Of a stretch of DNA of 64,000 nucleotides, positions 1 to 11,160 are shown one piece after another. A model generated the notes under the pieces. That model was not told where the DNA came from, ran no database searches, and saw nothing but the letters and a program-made list of their open reading frames with translations. The DNA comes from Pollenia angustigena (taxonomy: Eukaryota; Arthropoda; Insecta; Diptera; Polleniidae): the NCBI GenBank assembly GCA_930367215.1, contig OV884060.1:13906001-13970000 (forward strand), given 5' to 3'. The translations under genes were made by a program, and so were the position numbers. Position 1 is the first letter of the stretch. Each line of letters starts with the position of its first letter.

Positions 1-165
1 ACCAGTGAAATGCGCATAGGAATAGCTTATCCCATCAACAATAAATTTCAGTGTTTTTATCAAAAATAAAAATTGGGAATTAGTCACTACTAACAAAATC
101 TTGGAAATTTTGTATTCCCAAAAATTAATTTGATAATTAAGAGAGGACTTTAATTAATCGGATTC
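1..165 (-). repeat. Dispersed repeat, inverted relative to window end
   Basis: The first ~90 bases, beginning ACCAGTGAAATGCGCATAGG, match the reverse complement of about 63,180-63,285, with a gap of about 24 bases in this copy. A related tail (GTATTCCCAAAAATTA) recurs at about 63,690. This is a repeat family at both ends of the window; its class is not recognised. Confidence 0.7.
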
Positions 166-284
166 TTGTTTTTAGAATTTCCGGTATTTCTTTAATATAA
201 ATATGAAAATTTAATTATAAAAATTCGTTTGTTGTTACTAGAATTCAGTAGAAAAGAAATGGAGAGTTTTTTTTTTTTTTTTTT

Positions 285-890
285 TTGCAAGAATTCAGAG
301 GGAGATTTTGTTGTCCATCTGTCCGTTAGTCATTTGTTCTGTTCGTTTGTATGTTGAAATGGGTTTTCCGAAGACCCGAGATATGACGAGGATTTGGTTT
401 TTATATATTTATATAACACAGAGTCCAGCATAGTTTGCTATTGAATTTTAACTAGATCTGTACGTATTTGTCTAAGATATGAGCGAAAAACTACAATTGC
501 CTCAAAATTTTACTTTGGAAGTGTCCTTAACATCCACGAACTTATTTTTTTGTCATCTAAATTAAATAAAAAAAACTACTAGTATAACTTAAATGACTTT
601 AGTCGTTGAATTGTTTGTTCGGCCAAGTGAATTGATATTCCAGATAAATGACTTAATCTTTCCTTCCGAAATAAGGGCTTTGGCACAAAAGCACGCGTAT
701 CATAAGAGCAGTGAAGACCCAATTTAACTTAGATATTTCTTATATGTATAGTTTAAAATCATTAAATGTTTAAAATCGGCCTTATTGTTGTATTATTCAA
801 CCTGGCTCCTATGCAAGAGTACTCCTGAATTTAAGGTGTTGGTACGATTTATATTACTATGGTGAAGGGTATATAAGATTCGCCACAGGC
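285..890 (-). mobile_element. DINE-1/Helentron-like repeat, antisense copy
   Basis: Reading the minus strand gives the same order of blocks as the better copy at 6,317-6,890: a GAATCTTATATACCCTTCACCA end (here its complement at about 858-886), a GCTCATATC...GATCT block (about 440-485) and a GAC-rich core (complement at about 310-330). DINE-1 elements of flies are known for GTCY tetranucleotide tracts, which fits the core. The copy is diverged and has no coding capacity. A second minus-strand fragment of a similar 3' end lies at about 940-990. Confidence 0.65.
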
Positions 891-990
891 GTGCGTATAT
901 AGCTTTTTTTATCGTTATCATAAGTGAAAATTATATATTCTTTAGGATGCCATTCTATTTGTAATATCTTAGACCTATAAAGTACAGGGT

Positions 991-1314
991 GGCCTAAAAC
1001 GACCGAAAGGGTTTGAATTCCTTATAACTTTTTTAATTTTTATTTTTTCAGCATTTTGTAAAGAAGACTTGAGGAATAACTTGCAATCGAACAAATTAAC
1101 ATTATATATATGATGTTGTCTATTTATTTCTTTAAGATTCTTTCTTTAAGGTCGAATAAAAATTAACAAAAATAAATAAAAAATAAAAAAACCAACTTTT
1201 TATTGCTATGGAAAATATTTTAAAAAGAGCCCGTATGTGCGAAGCAGAAAATGGCAACCACTTTTGAAATATCATTTTTCATAATTAAATTAAAAATATT
1301 CTCCATTAATATAC
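991..1314. other. AT-rich interval without recognisable gene
   Basis: Homopolymer-rich DNA. It starts with CAGGGTGGCCTAAAACGA, which looks like a transposon end, but no partner end was found nearby. Confidence 0.5.
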
Positions 1315-1549
1315 TGGGGCATAATCACCGCATTCGATACTATCGTATCGAATAAACTATCGAATTGTTTTGCATACGAAAGACACCGACGTATCGAATG
1401 AAATTTCGATAAATGTAACGTCGAGTCACTCGATATCGAATGCTGTTATTTCAAGTTCAATACATTTCATTCGATATCGAGTTTCATGATACCAAAATAA
1501 ATAATTTCGATAAATTTTGCTCGATATCGTTTGCGGTGATTAGATCCCA
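1315..1549 (+). mobile_element. TATCGA-rich MITE, copy 1
   Basis: About 235 bp bounded by inverted ends TGGGGCATAATCACCGC and GCGGTGATTAGATCCCA. The interior is packed with ATCGA/TCGAT words such as GATACTATCGTATCGAATA. A second copy in opposite orientation lies at 6,939-7,172. No open frame is credible. The inverted ends plus two copies support a small non-autonomous DNA element; no target duplication is clear. Confidence 0.75.
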
Positions 1550-1589
1550 GTATTAAAAAAAAATAATAATTAGTCTTAAATAAAAGGCG

Positions 1590-2170
1590 ACATGAAATAA
1601 CCCCCCAAAAAAATAATGAAATAGCCCCCCAATGCGTGGGCCCTTATTTCATACGCAATAAAGCCCCATTTTTGAAAATGAAATTAGCCCCCAACGAAAT
1701 GAAATAACGCAACAGTTTTGCTTTAAAGAATCACGCGATATATATCATGGTATGATATACCAAACACAAGCTTCGCCAACTAAGGCTTTTCAGCATAGCC
1801 GGCCTTCGGCCGGACGCAATGACTTTTTCCTCTATGGTATAACAAGCAGCAGCTAACTAAAGCTTTTCTGCATAGCGCCAGGATTTTGTCCTCAATAGTA
1901 TAAAAATACCGACTCGACCCGGCTACGCAGAGAAGCTTTAGTTAGCGAAGTCGGTGTTTGGTATACCATATAGAAGAAACCCATTGCGCCCGGCCGAAGG
2001 CCGGCTATGCAGGGCCGCTTTATTTATCGAAGCCGGTATTCTGTATACCAAAAAGGATAAATCCTTGCGCCCAAAAACATTTTCATTATAAATTTAAAAA
2101 TTAAATAATCCCCCAAAAAAATATTGGGACTTTATTTCATAATGATTTTATGGGGGATAATTTCATATGT
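1590..2170. mobile_element. CCCCAAATGAAATA / CGGCCTTCGGCCGG hairpin element, older copy
   Basis: The flanks carry repeated 'ATGAAATA...CCCCC' words on the left and 'GGGACTTTATTTCAT' words on the right. The core (about 1,740-2,055) is a large imperfect palindrome with CCGGCCTTCGGCCGG at about 1,799 and its complement at about 1,990, and with repeated words CTATGGTATAACAA and AACTAAAGCTT. It is related to the better preserved element at 29,631-30,687, which has terminal inverted repeats and an 8-bp target duplication. Confidence 0.65.
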
Positions 2171-2290
2171 TCCTAATTAAATTCAGCCAGATAGGTGCAA
2201 AATTTACTGAGAAATTAGCGAAAAATCGCGATTTTGCTGTTATATAATCCCCTATTTTTGTTGTTGTTGTTTTTTATTTTAATGTATAGA

Positions 2291-3001
2291 CAGTGATGGA
2301 AAATTCATGGTACTATGGTATGGTTCTATGGTACTATTTTCAGGGCTTTTACCTTTCAAAAATACCACGGCACCCCCACGTCCGTTTAAGTACACTTTTT
2401 GTTATGCTTGTTCTTTAGAAATTAGCGTTGATTTTTTTTAACATTGAGTCGTCAACAAAAAGTACTAACTCCGACTCCAACCGCTGAAATTCCAACTCCT
2501 TATCTAACCTTAATGCTAAATGTATATGAGACTGGTCCTTATTTGACTTTAAACTCTTTTTTTAATGCAGTACCTGTTAAATGGTTAAATATAGCAAAAA
2601 AAAAAGGATTCAGTAAAAGTTTCGAATCAATATTTTTAATATTGCATCGGAAATTTCGAAGTATTATTAGAATATTTTTTTAAATTTTTTATGCCGAAAA
2701 ATCCGGTACAAAAACCTTAACTCCGACTCTACAGATTCGACTCCACAGCCCTGTTTACAACATTGCCTACACAAAATTTATTATTATCAAAAGGTTATGG
2801 CAACACTGCTTGTTGGCATATTTAAAGTTTAGATATCCTCATCAGAATTTTACTGTTGAAATTTAGTTGAAACTTATCTCGGTCCATAAATGGCTGAGAT
2901 ATGAGCAAATAAAAATGTTTTAAAAAAGTACCAAAAATGTTGAAAATGTATTTTTTTGCTTGGTGGTCAGTACCATCTCAATATTTCAATTTTCCATCAC
3001 T
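2291..3001. mobile_element. Possible TIR element, CAGTGATGGAAAATT ends
   Basis: CAGTGATGGAAAATT at 2,291 is mirrored by AATTTTCCATCACTC at about 2,987-3,002, with a further GGTAC/GTACC match inside. CAGTG-type ends are common in hAT elements. No target duplication is visible. The interior holds ACTCCGACTCC remnants (about 2,467 and 2,715) and a DINE-like antisense fragment (about 2,837-2,930), so it would itself be a mosaic. Confidence 0.45.
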
Positions 3002-5127
3002 CTACACACTTTTTGTTTTTTTACATAACAAATATAATACAAATAACAAATACCACCATGATTTGTTGCTTAATCTTGATTCACACTCTGAATGTTTTCT
3101 TTTAGAAACTCAAAGTTTATTGGTGAGAGTGGCGAGAAAAATATCTTGTTCTTCTCTCCTCCTACCAATAAATTTTGATTTTCGAAACGAAAACTTCCGT
3201 AGTGTGAACACAGACTTAAATGGATATAATTGTTTTAAACGAAAAAATGCACTCTACGTATATATGTTAATCTGTTTGATAATGTGTGTTAGTTGGTGAT
3301 TGGTCTAAGGGGCTGCATTACGTAAGGTGAAGGGTATTAAAAATTCGGCACAACCTTTCAAAATTTATCACACCTATTTAGAACACTTTTATAACATTTT
3401 AATTTACTATTTAGTTAATAATCTCTCATACAAGTACTTGAATTGCCGCTTACAGCTTCATATATGAATTTTGTTTTTTACGTTTGTTCAAACAAAAATG
3501 TTTGTTGTAAATTGACTAAACAATTTTTGTTGTTTTTTTTTTTTATAACAAACTGAATATATTGTACGTACAAATAGAGTCTTAAATGAAATACACTTTA
3601 GTAACTTACAATACAATTCAATATAACTGCTGAATTAATTGCAAAAAGTTAAAAATCATGTTATTGACGGCATTTTTTTTCTAATATTTCTATTATATTT
3701 ATTGTAATTATAATTTTATATAAAATTTTCTGCTATAATTTTTTTTCTATACATCTGTTCTATTAATTTATATTTATAAGTTTTATTAATTAGTAAAAGA
3801 ACAAAAAAATATTGTAATTTTTAGCAAAAAAAAAAAAAAAAAAAAGGTTAAATAAATTAAAGAAATATTTGTAATGTTTTAAATGGAATTTAAGTATTGT
3901 AAATTTTTCAAATATAAATCAAAAGTGTGCTACAAGTTTTTATGGCATTGTTTGCTAAAAAGTTGTTTCTGTCGAATATATTTTGCTAAAAATATATAGA
4001 ATTACAATGAGAGCTCTTATTAAAGCTTAAACTTTAAAATAATTAACATTAAATATATTTCACATATTACCGACGGCTTAAGTGACTACGAAATAGTTTA
4101 TAAAAAAATCATGTTTGTTCATAGTAAAATAAGAATTCATCTATTTAGGATAGTGTCAAAACTCTTAGAAAGACTTTTCAACTTAAGCTGGAGGTCAAAA
4201 CCATGCGCGCAATGATTTTAACGCCGTCAAAAACTCTGAATCAGTGTAAAATTGTGTTGACAAGTTATACAGAAAACGCGTAGATCGATTATTCTACTTT
4301 TACGTGCGTCGCATGCGTCTTGATAAAAAGTCAAGAAAATATCAAACGCATTGAGTTCGTAATGTGGATTTCCAGCTTTATATTCGTTTAACACACTTTC
4401 ATTTTACAGGATATTTTATAATACGTATCCACTTACATGTTCTGGGTCACACAACAACTTTTGCGGCTTCTTGTTTTCCCATACATTTTTCATGTTGGAA
4501 ACCCCCAAACAAAAACTAGTTTTGCTTCAAAGCATGTCGAAAATTTTCCGTGCAACACGGAAGCCAGAAAACTCTGGCTTATCCATTAATGGTTATTGAT
4601 AAATCCGCAAATAGTGACATATTTACGGAGATATTAAGGCAGACATTTTAATGAATACTAACCGGTTTTTTGATAGCAGAATAATTGGTATTTATAAGAA
4701 TAAACAGATTTAAAGCGAAATAAGATTTCTCAATGACACAAATCAGTTGCTTTGATAACCTGAAGTATCTTGACGCACTAGAAGATCAGTACAAGTCAGA
4801 ATATGTAAGAGATTATAATTTTTCTTCTTATGCGTATAATTGGAAACATTGTAACCCCCCTTTAAGAAAAGGCACACAGAAAAAAATTATGTTGAGTTTT
4901 CCACAACGAACGCAGAACGACTTCATATTTTAGATTTAAAATAGAAAGAAACAGAATTGGAGGGACAAAACCAGATTTCAGAAGAGAGATTAAAAAAACC
5001 CCGACTTTGTATAATCTGATTCCTTTATATAAAAATTTGTTTAAAAAAAAAATACACAAAAAATGGGTACCTAAACCTAGGGGTTTGTTCACACTTGACA
5101 AATATTTGATACTAAAAAATACGAGAA
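3002..5127. other. AT-rich interval, no gene recognised
   Basis: Contains a DINE-like minus-strand end at about 3,325-3,350 (GAAGGGTATTAAAAATTCGGC) and long A and T tracts at about 3,535 and 3,825. A 66-codon frame at 4,733-4,933 has mixed composition but resembles nothing I know and is too short to support a call. Confidence 0.5.
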
Positions 5128-5555
5128 CACACACCCGGGATACGTCTATACCTACTAGCTTATTTTGGCTTTTTCTTATGTTTAAATGGTCCAATTTAAT
5201 TTTTATTTTTTTTAAAGCGTAAATAAATAAATATTTTTAAAATGTTTTAGTTTTGTTTCATTCAAATATTCTTCATGGTTCAAAAGATATAAGCAAAAGG
5301 GTGCATGCAGGCAACTATTATTCAAGTTATAAACAAGTGTTTGTAGTATTTCGATATTCTAACAGTTTCTTTTTGATGTTGTTGTGGATTCGCCATTTTT
5401 TAGCTGATCGCCAATACCGAGTGCACAATATGTAACAATAATTTATAATTTTCATTTTTCAGATAAAATAATATAATTTAAACACACCATAAAATGGTTT
5501 GTTGCCTTTTATTTTGATATAAAGTGGTGTCGCACAAACGTATCCCGGGTGTGTG
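5128..5555. mobile_element. Possible small inverted-repeat element
   Basis: An 18-bp word, CACACACCCGGGATACGT (5,128-5,145), is repeated in perfect inverted orientation at 5,538-5,555. The spacing (about 430 bp) and the unusual GC-rich ends in AT-rich DNA suggest a MITE. No target duplication was found. Confidence 0.5.
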
Positions 5556-5679
5556 CTTACTTAGGTGTCGACTTAGGAAGCATTTATAAATTACTTATGT
5601 TTACTAGATCCGGAATCTCTATTACTTAAGTTAAGCCTGAGTTACAGCACTGCAAAGTTGTAAGTGGATACATTTGTAT

Positions 5680-5850
5680 CCGCAATTTCCATTTTTGTAT
5701 GGAAATTGCGATTTTTATCAATTCAGTTTTCTCAGTAAATTGTGAATAAAATCAAAAGTTGTTCACCGATAACTACGAAATGAAGCGCATTTGATTCGAA
5801 ATATGTTTAACTAAAAGTTGTTAAGCCAAAACTGCGATTTTTGTATCACT
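5680..5850 (-). repeat. Dispersed repeat shared with 63.85-64 kb, inverted
   Basis: CAGTTTTCTCAGTAAATTG and the following ~100 bases are the reverse complement of about 63,855-63,998; a shorter relative is at about 2,188-2,225. A small hairpin (GCAATTTCCAT / ATGGAAATTGC) lies at about 5,681-5,712. Confidence 0.65.
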
Positions 5851-6316
5851 TTTATTTTTTATGAATTTTTACAAAACAAAGATTTAATTTTTTTTTAAAT
5901 TGTTCTTTTTTTCAAAACTTCAACGATATCTCTGAAACTACAAATAAAAAACCCATGTAAGCACGGCTTGAAGTTAATATTATTAAGGATTTTTGAACTT
6001 TATTTTTAACTGAATATGGTGAACCGTTTTCAAGTTATTCCAATATATATATGTAGCGGAAGTGTCTTAATTTTGGACATAACTGTATATCTGAAAAGTT
6101 GAGCTGCTAGAAGAAACTAAGTGCAAATTTGGATTCAGCGTTCCCAATTACCCTAAAAACAACATTCAGTTCTTAATCAACAAAAACCTTGTTCCCTTGT
6201 GTTGTTAAAGGCCCCATATAAAGCCTGCTGTGGACAATCATTTAAATGCGACTTAAACCGTAACGAATATAGATATTGTGGTGAATTTTAGTTCAATTTA
6301 GCATTATCTAACTAAA

Positions 6317-6890
6317 AACAAGTAAGAGTGATATATTCGGCTATGCCGAATCTCATATACCCTTCACCATTTTGCGAGCGGAATACAGATCAACTAGACA
6401 AAAACAAAGTACCGCGCCCACTTCTCGGATCCCGCCCCCATTTTGTGGGATGCTGTGTATTGATAACCTAAATGTGTGTACCTAATTTGAAAACTTTGGC
6501 TCTTGCTGTTCTAAAGATATACAAAAAAAGTAATAAAAATACAACAACAAGGGATTTTTGGAAAAAATTAGAGGTAGTCGTGTTTTTTTACTCATATCCC
6601 AGCCATTTTTAGACCGATCTGGCTGAATTTCAATAACAAGAAATGGTGGACTATATGTGACATAAATTTAAAACAACCTAGCCGTTATCATGTCTGGAGT
6701 CTCCGGAAAACACATATCAAACGTAATACGGACAGACGGACGGACAGACGGACATGGTTAAATCAAGTTCACTCCTCATAGGGACCCAGAATTTATGCAA
6801 TTTATAGGGTCTTAGATCAATACTGTAGAAATTACAAGCGGACTGACAAACTTATATATACCCTTTTCCATCTGAGGTGAAGGATATAAT
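6317..6890 (+). mobile_element. DINE-1/Helentron-like repeat, near-complete copy
   Basis: Starts AACAAGTAAGAGTG, then the hairpin TCGGCTATGCCGA and TATACCCTTCACCA. It ends with a sub-terminal inverse (GAGGTGAAGGATATAAT). The interior holds a CAGCCATTTTTAGACCGATC block and a GGACAGACGGACGG tract. This blueprint is shared with the other DINE-like copies in the window. It has no coding capacity. The family assignment rests on the GAC/GTCY tract and the sub-terminal inverted repeats known for DINE-1. Confidence 0.75.
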
Positions 6891-6938
6891 AACAATATTT
6901 AATATTGTGATAATCGGTCTATAATTTACAACAGTTCC

Positions 6939-7172
6939 TGGGGTCTAATCACCGCTTACGATATCGAGCAAAATTTATCGAAATTATCTATTTTAGTGTC
7001 ATGAAACTCGATATCGAATGAAATGTATTGAATTTGAAATAACAGCATTCGATATCAAGAAACTCGATATTACGTTAATCGAGTTTTTATTCGATACGTC
7101 AGTGTCTATCATATGCAAAACAATTCGATAGTTTATTCGATACGATAGTATCGAATGCGGTGATAAGACCCC
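6939..7172 (-). mobile_element. TATCGA-rich MITE, copy 2
   Basis: TGGGGTCTAATCACCGC opens and GCGGTGATAAGACCCC closes the element. The interior is the reverse complement of copy 1 at 1,315-1,549. It sits about 50 bp beyond the 3' end of the DINE-like copy. The flanking sequence TCTATAATTTAC also follows the DINE-like copy at 8,632-9,730, so the DINE unit probably runs slightly further than its terminal inverse. Confidence 0.75.
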
Positions 7173-7216
7173 TATATATAAGACCCCTATATTAAAAAGC
7201 ACTTAAGAAACATAAC

Positions 7217-7814
7217 ATGGTAAAAAAGGATGTATTCAAATTTTATTTACTTCAGTTTATTTTTTTTTTAGTTAGAAATCGCTACCGAATTTTGTTATCA
7301 TGCCCCCCTATTAAAATCAATAATAAAATAATATCTCAAAATTCGCATGTAAAATACCCCGGTATTCATCTAGATCGTCGTTTAACGTGGAAAAGCCATA
7401 TAGAGGCAAAATTAACTAAAATGAAACTAAAAGCCATCCGAATTCATTGGCTTATTGGAAGAAACTCTGTCCTTAGTCTCGACTGCAAACTTCTTTTTTA
7501 CAACTCCATCTTAAAGTCAATCTGGTGCTATGGTATTCAGTTATGGGGCTCTGCTTCGGCCTCTAATATCGCGAAAATTCAAAGGCGCCTTAAGAAACTT
7601 CTTCGAATAATCACAGCCGCTCCCTGGTATGTTTAAAACTCAAATATTCACAAGGATCTCAATGTTTCATTAGTTAAAACTATGATTACGAAATATAAAG
7701 TAAAATACTTAAAAAGGCTCGAATTGTATCCGAACCCACTAGCACGAAATATTTTAAATGATAGTGGCCACACTCGCTTAAGGAGAAAAGACACTGCAGC
7801 ACTTACCCATTAAG
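7217..7814 (+). pseudogene. Jockey-clade LINE reverse transcriptase, C-terminal fragment
   Basis: Residues from about 7,300 onward match the part after the palm domain of Jockey-type reverse transcriptases: VKYPGIHLDRRLTW, then KLTKMKLKAI, LIGRNSVLSLDCK, GIQLWGSAS, and ITAAPWYV. The frame stops at 7,634-7,636 (TAA), but the same frame continues in recognisable family sequence (NSNIHKDLNVSLVK ... RLELYPNPLARNIL) to a second stop at about 7,812. It is therefore a nearly complete C-terminus broken by a single in-frame stop. The catalytic fingers and palm, the endonuclease and ORF1 are absent, as expected for a 5'-truncated LINE insertion. The first ~28 residues of the longest frame look like host flank, not LINE. 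Assignment to Jockey is by motif recall. Confidence 0.85.
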
Positions 7815-8631
7815 ATGATCGATAAACACTTATATATGGGCATTTCCTTCAAAAGGTCCACCGTGACCGAAAATTTAAAAGTTATTAAAACTGATTATTT
7901 TACGATACTGCTATAGAGAAATATTTAGATTTTACTAATTTTATAAATTTGTTCACTTACAAACATAGATGAACAATCAGACTCCAAAGTTGTGCAAACG
8001 TAATTTAAGAAGAGTTCTAAGAGAAATAAGTTATTCGGATTAACGGTAAATTTTTATTTTGTTTAAATCATTATTCATTTAAATTATTATGGAAAAAATT
8101 TCACGTTCGAAATGTCACGTATCGACCCAGATTTTGGCTTAAAAAAAAGAAAATACAGAAGATTTTGGAATCAAACCAAGACATTTTAACGTTACATTGC
8201 TATGTACATTAAATTCTGAAAGTAGTTTGACTAAAAAATTGTGCCAGGTTTCGCTGAATCACACCTTTTTATACATGGCCACAAAAACTGTTTCTTTTTC
8301 ACGTTCGAACCGCTACTTCTTTTGCCATTATCTTTGACCTAGAATCGCGCCCTCCATAAACTTTAGCATAGATAACAGTGCTTTCTAAGTGCTATAATTT
8401 AAGGGTTAAGAGAACGTAAAAATATTTGTCGTTTAAAATGTTATTGCATTTTTGATGCGTACGACTGTCACATTGAACACTTCGGAATTACCCATAGGTG
8501 AACGGAACCCATGATGAAGAAAATTTTTGTCTGGCACTGGCAGGACATAAAATAACGTATAAGTTAAGATTTTGTTAACTAACAAGTTCATATTTAATGT
8601 ATGCAGATTTAATAAATAAATAATGGAAAAA
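7815..8631. other. No recognisable feature
   Basis: AT-rich DNA between the Jockey remnant and the next DINE-like element. No coding frame, inverted repeat or repeat copy was recognised. Confidence 0.4.
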
Positions 8632-9730
8632 ACGAAGTTAGAGTGCTATATTCGGCTGTTCCGAATCTTCGATATCCTCCACCGACAGTTCGAATGTTTA
8701 AGGAGTAACATCTGTATAATGTTATTTTTATCTTAAACTGTGACAATTTGTTATTAATTATGGTTTTAGGCGACTAAAGTGTTTTCCGGTAGTAGGGTTT
8801 ATATGGGGCCTATGGTAAATTATGGACCAATCATCACGAAATTTCACAGCGTCATTTCAAGTCCTTTAAAATTGTGCCGTACCAATTTCTGTTATGCTAG
8901 CATTATTAATTATGGTTTTAGGTGTACTAAACTGTTTTCCGGGAGTAGGGTTTCTATGGGGCCTAGGGTAAATTATGTCCCGATCTTCACGAAATTTCAC
9001 AGTATAATTTATAGTCCTATGAAACTGTGACGAGCCAAAATTTGCTATGATTGCATTATTTTTTACGGTTTTAGGCGTACTAAACAGTTTTCCGGTAGTA
9101 GGGTTTATATGGGGCGTAAGGTAAATTATGGACCGATCGTCACGAAATTTCAAAGTGTTATTTCTAGTTCTAAAAAACTGTGACATACCAAATTTTGTTA
9201 CGCTAGCGTTATTTTTTACGGTTTCAGGCGTACTAAACTGTTTTCCGGAAGTATTGTTTATATGGGGCTTAGGGTAAATTATGGACGGATCATTACGAAA
9301 TTTAACAGCGTGATTTCCAGTCAAATAAAACAAATGTTTGCAAAATCTTTTCTCATTCCGTGCCTTGTTCCAGCATTTATGTTAATTTTGTAACAAAATT
9401 ATAAATTTTTTTAGGTGGTGGTTCCACATTTTGATTCATAGCTCTAGTCCTACTGAACCGATTTTGCTGGAATTCAATCCCAAACTGCTTAGGATAACTA
9501 CAAGCAATTTGGCAGTAAATTTGTTCAATTCTTTTGCATTGTTCAAAAGTGAGCGTGTTTTCAACAGACGGACAGACAGACGGACATGGCTTAATCGACT
9601 TAGAATTACCCAAGGACCAAGAATATATACTTTATGGGGTCTGAGATGAATAACAAAAAAGTTTCACACGGAATGACAAACTTAATATACGCTCTTCACA
9701 ACTAACTGTGGTGGAGGGCATAAAAATTTG
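8632..9730 (+). mobile_element. DINE-like element with central tandem repeats
   Basis: The 5' end reads GTTAGAGTGCTATATTCGGC followed by a hairpin and ATCCTCCACCGACAG. The 3' part has CAGACGGACAGACAGACGG, TATATACTTTATGGGGTC and a closing inverse GTGGTGGAGGGCATAAAAA. Between them sit four ~153-bp tandem units (8,762-9,331). Central tandem repeats of about 150 bp are known in some Drosophila DINE elements (DINE-TR type), so this may be the counterpart in this fly. A second, older copy is at 14,290-15,560. Confidence 0.75.
8762..9331 (+). repeat. Four 153-bp central tandem repeats
   Basis: Unit starts, marked by GGTTTTAGGYG, are at 8,762, 8,914, 9,067 and 9,220, so the period is 152-153 bp. Each unit carries TATGGGGCCTAGGGTAAATT, a CACGAAATTTCACAG block and a GTGACATACC-type block. 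As 153 is divisible by three, the antisense strand stays open for 155 codons (8,866-9,333) as three ~51-residue repeats. I regard that frame as a by-product of the period, not a gene. Confidence 0.9.
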
Positions 9731-9734
9731 TTAT

Positions 9735-10140
9735 GAACGATCTATAATTTACGAATTTACTCCTGAAATACTCGTTCTCTCGGTGGAGCCATAGCCGTTT
9801 TTATTAAATTGAAAATTGTTTGTTAAAAGAACACATAAAAAAGAATTCCAAAATCGGTTTTAATGCGAAACCAAAACCAGGGTTTAAAACTGCAGTCGAA
9901 ACAAAAAAAAAAAAAACTGTCGAATAAAAAACGAAAATTAGTGTACAACTTGTCGATTTTTGTGTGGTTTTGACAACGACAGTTTACATAAAATTAATCA
10001 GAAGTAAAAGCCAAATTTTTTTTGGACAATGACAAATTAAGAAGTGAAAGAAATGGCAGTTTTGCTTCTTTGACTGCAGTTTTTTAAACGCTGCCCACAA
10101 CAAGACTTAAGTATTATTATACTAAGTGTTGAGTATTTTA
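9735..10140. other. Intervening DNA with weak inverted repeat
   Basis: No gene. TTTAAAACTGCAGTC at about 9,882 is mirrored by GACTGCAGTTTTTTAAA at about 10,071, which could be a small degraded MITE. Confidence 0.35.
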
Positions 10141-10560
10141 GGTTAAAATAATTCACAATAGTTGGTGTTTGACATATTTTATCCGTTATTTGAGAATAAA
10201 AATCTAAATTTCTTCAAACATTTTTTAACATTATATTCTTTTTTTTATAAATATCGTAAAATTTTAAATTTTATTCAAAGACGGTGTGTATGTAATGTGG
10301 CAAAGGTCTCTGAAGAGATAGTGTGGTTACTATCGAAATATGTCAGATAAACCTGTCCGTGAACTTGGGTCCAATCCCAGTAGCAGTCAAGAATGAAAAA
10401 TTTTCTGTAAATTCTAATTCATTTCATGCTGTAAAAATTCCTTTCTTCATAAAATAATTAAATGAAAATTAAATTTAATGAACTTTAGTCTGATTAAAAT
10501 ACTACAAATTTGGATTAAAACCCTAAAATAGTTCAATAAATTAACCATAATTAATATTTA
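10141..10560 (+). mobile_element. tRNA-derived SINE-like element, degraded copy
   Basis: Shares with 14,906-15,319 a tRNA-like head (here AGATAGTGTGGTTACTATCG at about 10,316 and the degraded B-box region GGGTCCAATCCC at about 10,367), the word GTCAAGAATGAAAAATT, and a 3' body CCTTTCTTCATAAAATAATT...TGATTAAAATACT plus the tail GGATTAAAACCCTAAAATAG. It has about 100 bp of extra sequence upstream of the head. Unlike the younger copy it lacks the inverted left arm. Confidence 0.7.
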
Positions 10561-11120
10561 AAAATAAATTAAGATTTTAATTAAAATTAATAACTTGTAA
10601 TTTATTTTTTTTTTTATATCTAATCACTTAAATTTAGAAACTATAAAACTAAATGTTTTCATTAATTTTACAACTCTATTTAAAATAAGTTTTTCGTTTT
10701 TAACTTTGACCATTAAAAAGCTGCAAGAAATCATTAACAAAACTTGTTAATTGCCAATAACTTTTAAATAAATGTGTTTTTCTTTTTAATTAATTACAAA
10801 AAAAATTGATTGAATAATAAAAAATATTTACCATTAATTTTGTTGGAAATGCTAACGGTCAAATTGTTGTTGTTGCTGTTTGTAAAAACCGAAAAATGCA
10901 GGGTTTTCTAGTAAATTAAAGGAATTTTAAACTTTTTTTAATTATATTTAATATTTTTTTTATTAATTTATTGAATTTGATTTAATTTTTTTTTTTTTTT
11001 TAATTATCAAAATCACTTAACAACACTGGCTAAAACATCTTGGATTCACTCTAACATTAACCGTTATTTTTCTCAGGTTGTTGTTTTTTATATTTTTTTC
11101 TTTTTATAGATATTGGTATT

Positions 11121-11160
11121 TGTGTGTGTGTGTGTGTGTGTGTGCGTGTGTATCTGTGTG
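11121..11160 (+). repeat. GT microsatellite
   Basis: About 15 GT units with two interruptions, in T-rich DNA. Confidence 0.95.

Noticed and set aside
2937..3299. 120-codon frame
   Set aside because: Begins in the end of a probable TIR element and continues in AT-rich DNA; hydrophobic, low-information composition and no recognisable motif.
4733..4933. 66-codon frame with mixed composition
   Set aside because: Plausible residues but short, single exon and unlike any family I know; left uncalled.
8866..9333. 155-codon antisense frame made of three ~51-residue repeats
   Set aside because: It follows from a 153-bp tandem repeat inside a DINE-like element, since a period divisible by three keeps a frame open. 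No start context or family similarity.
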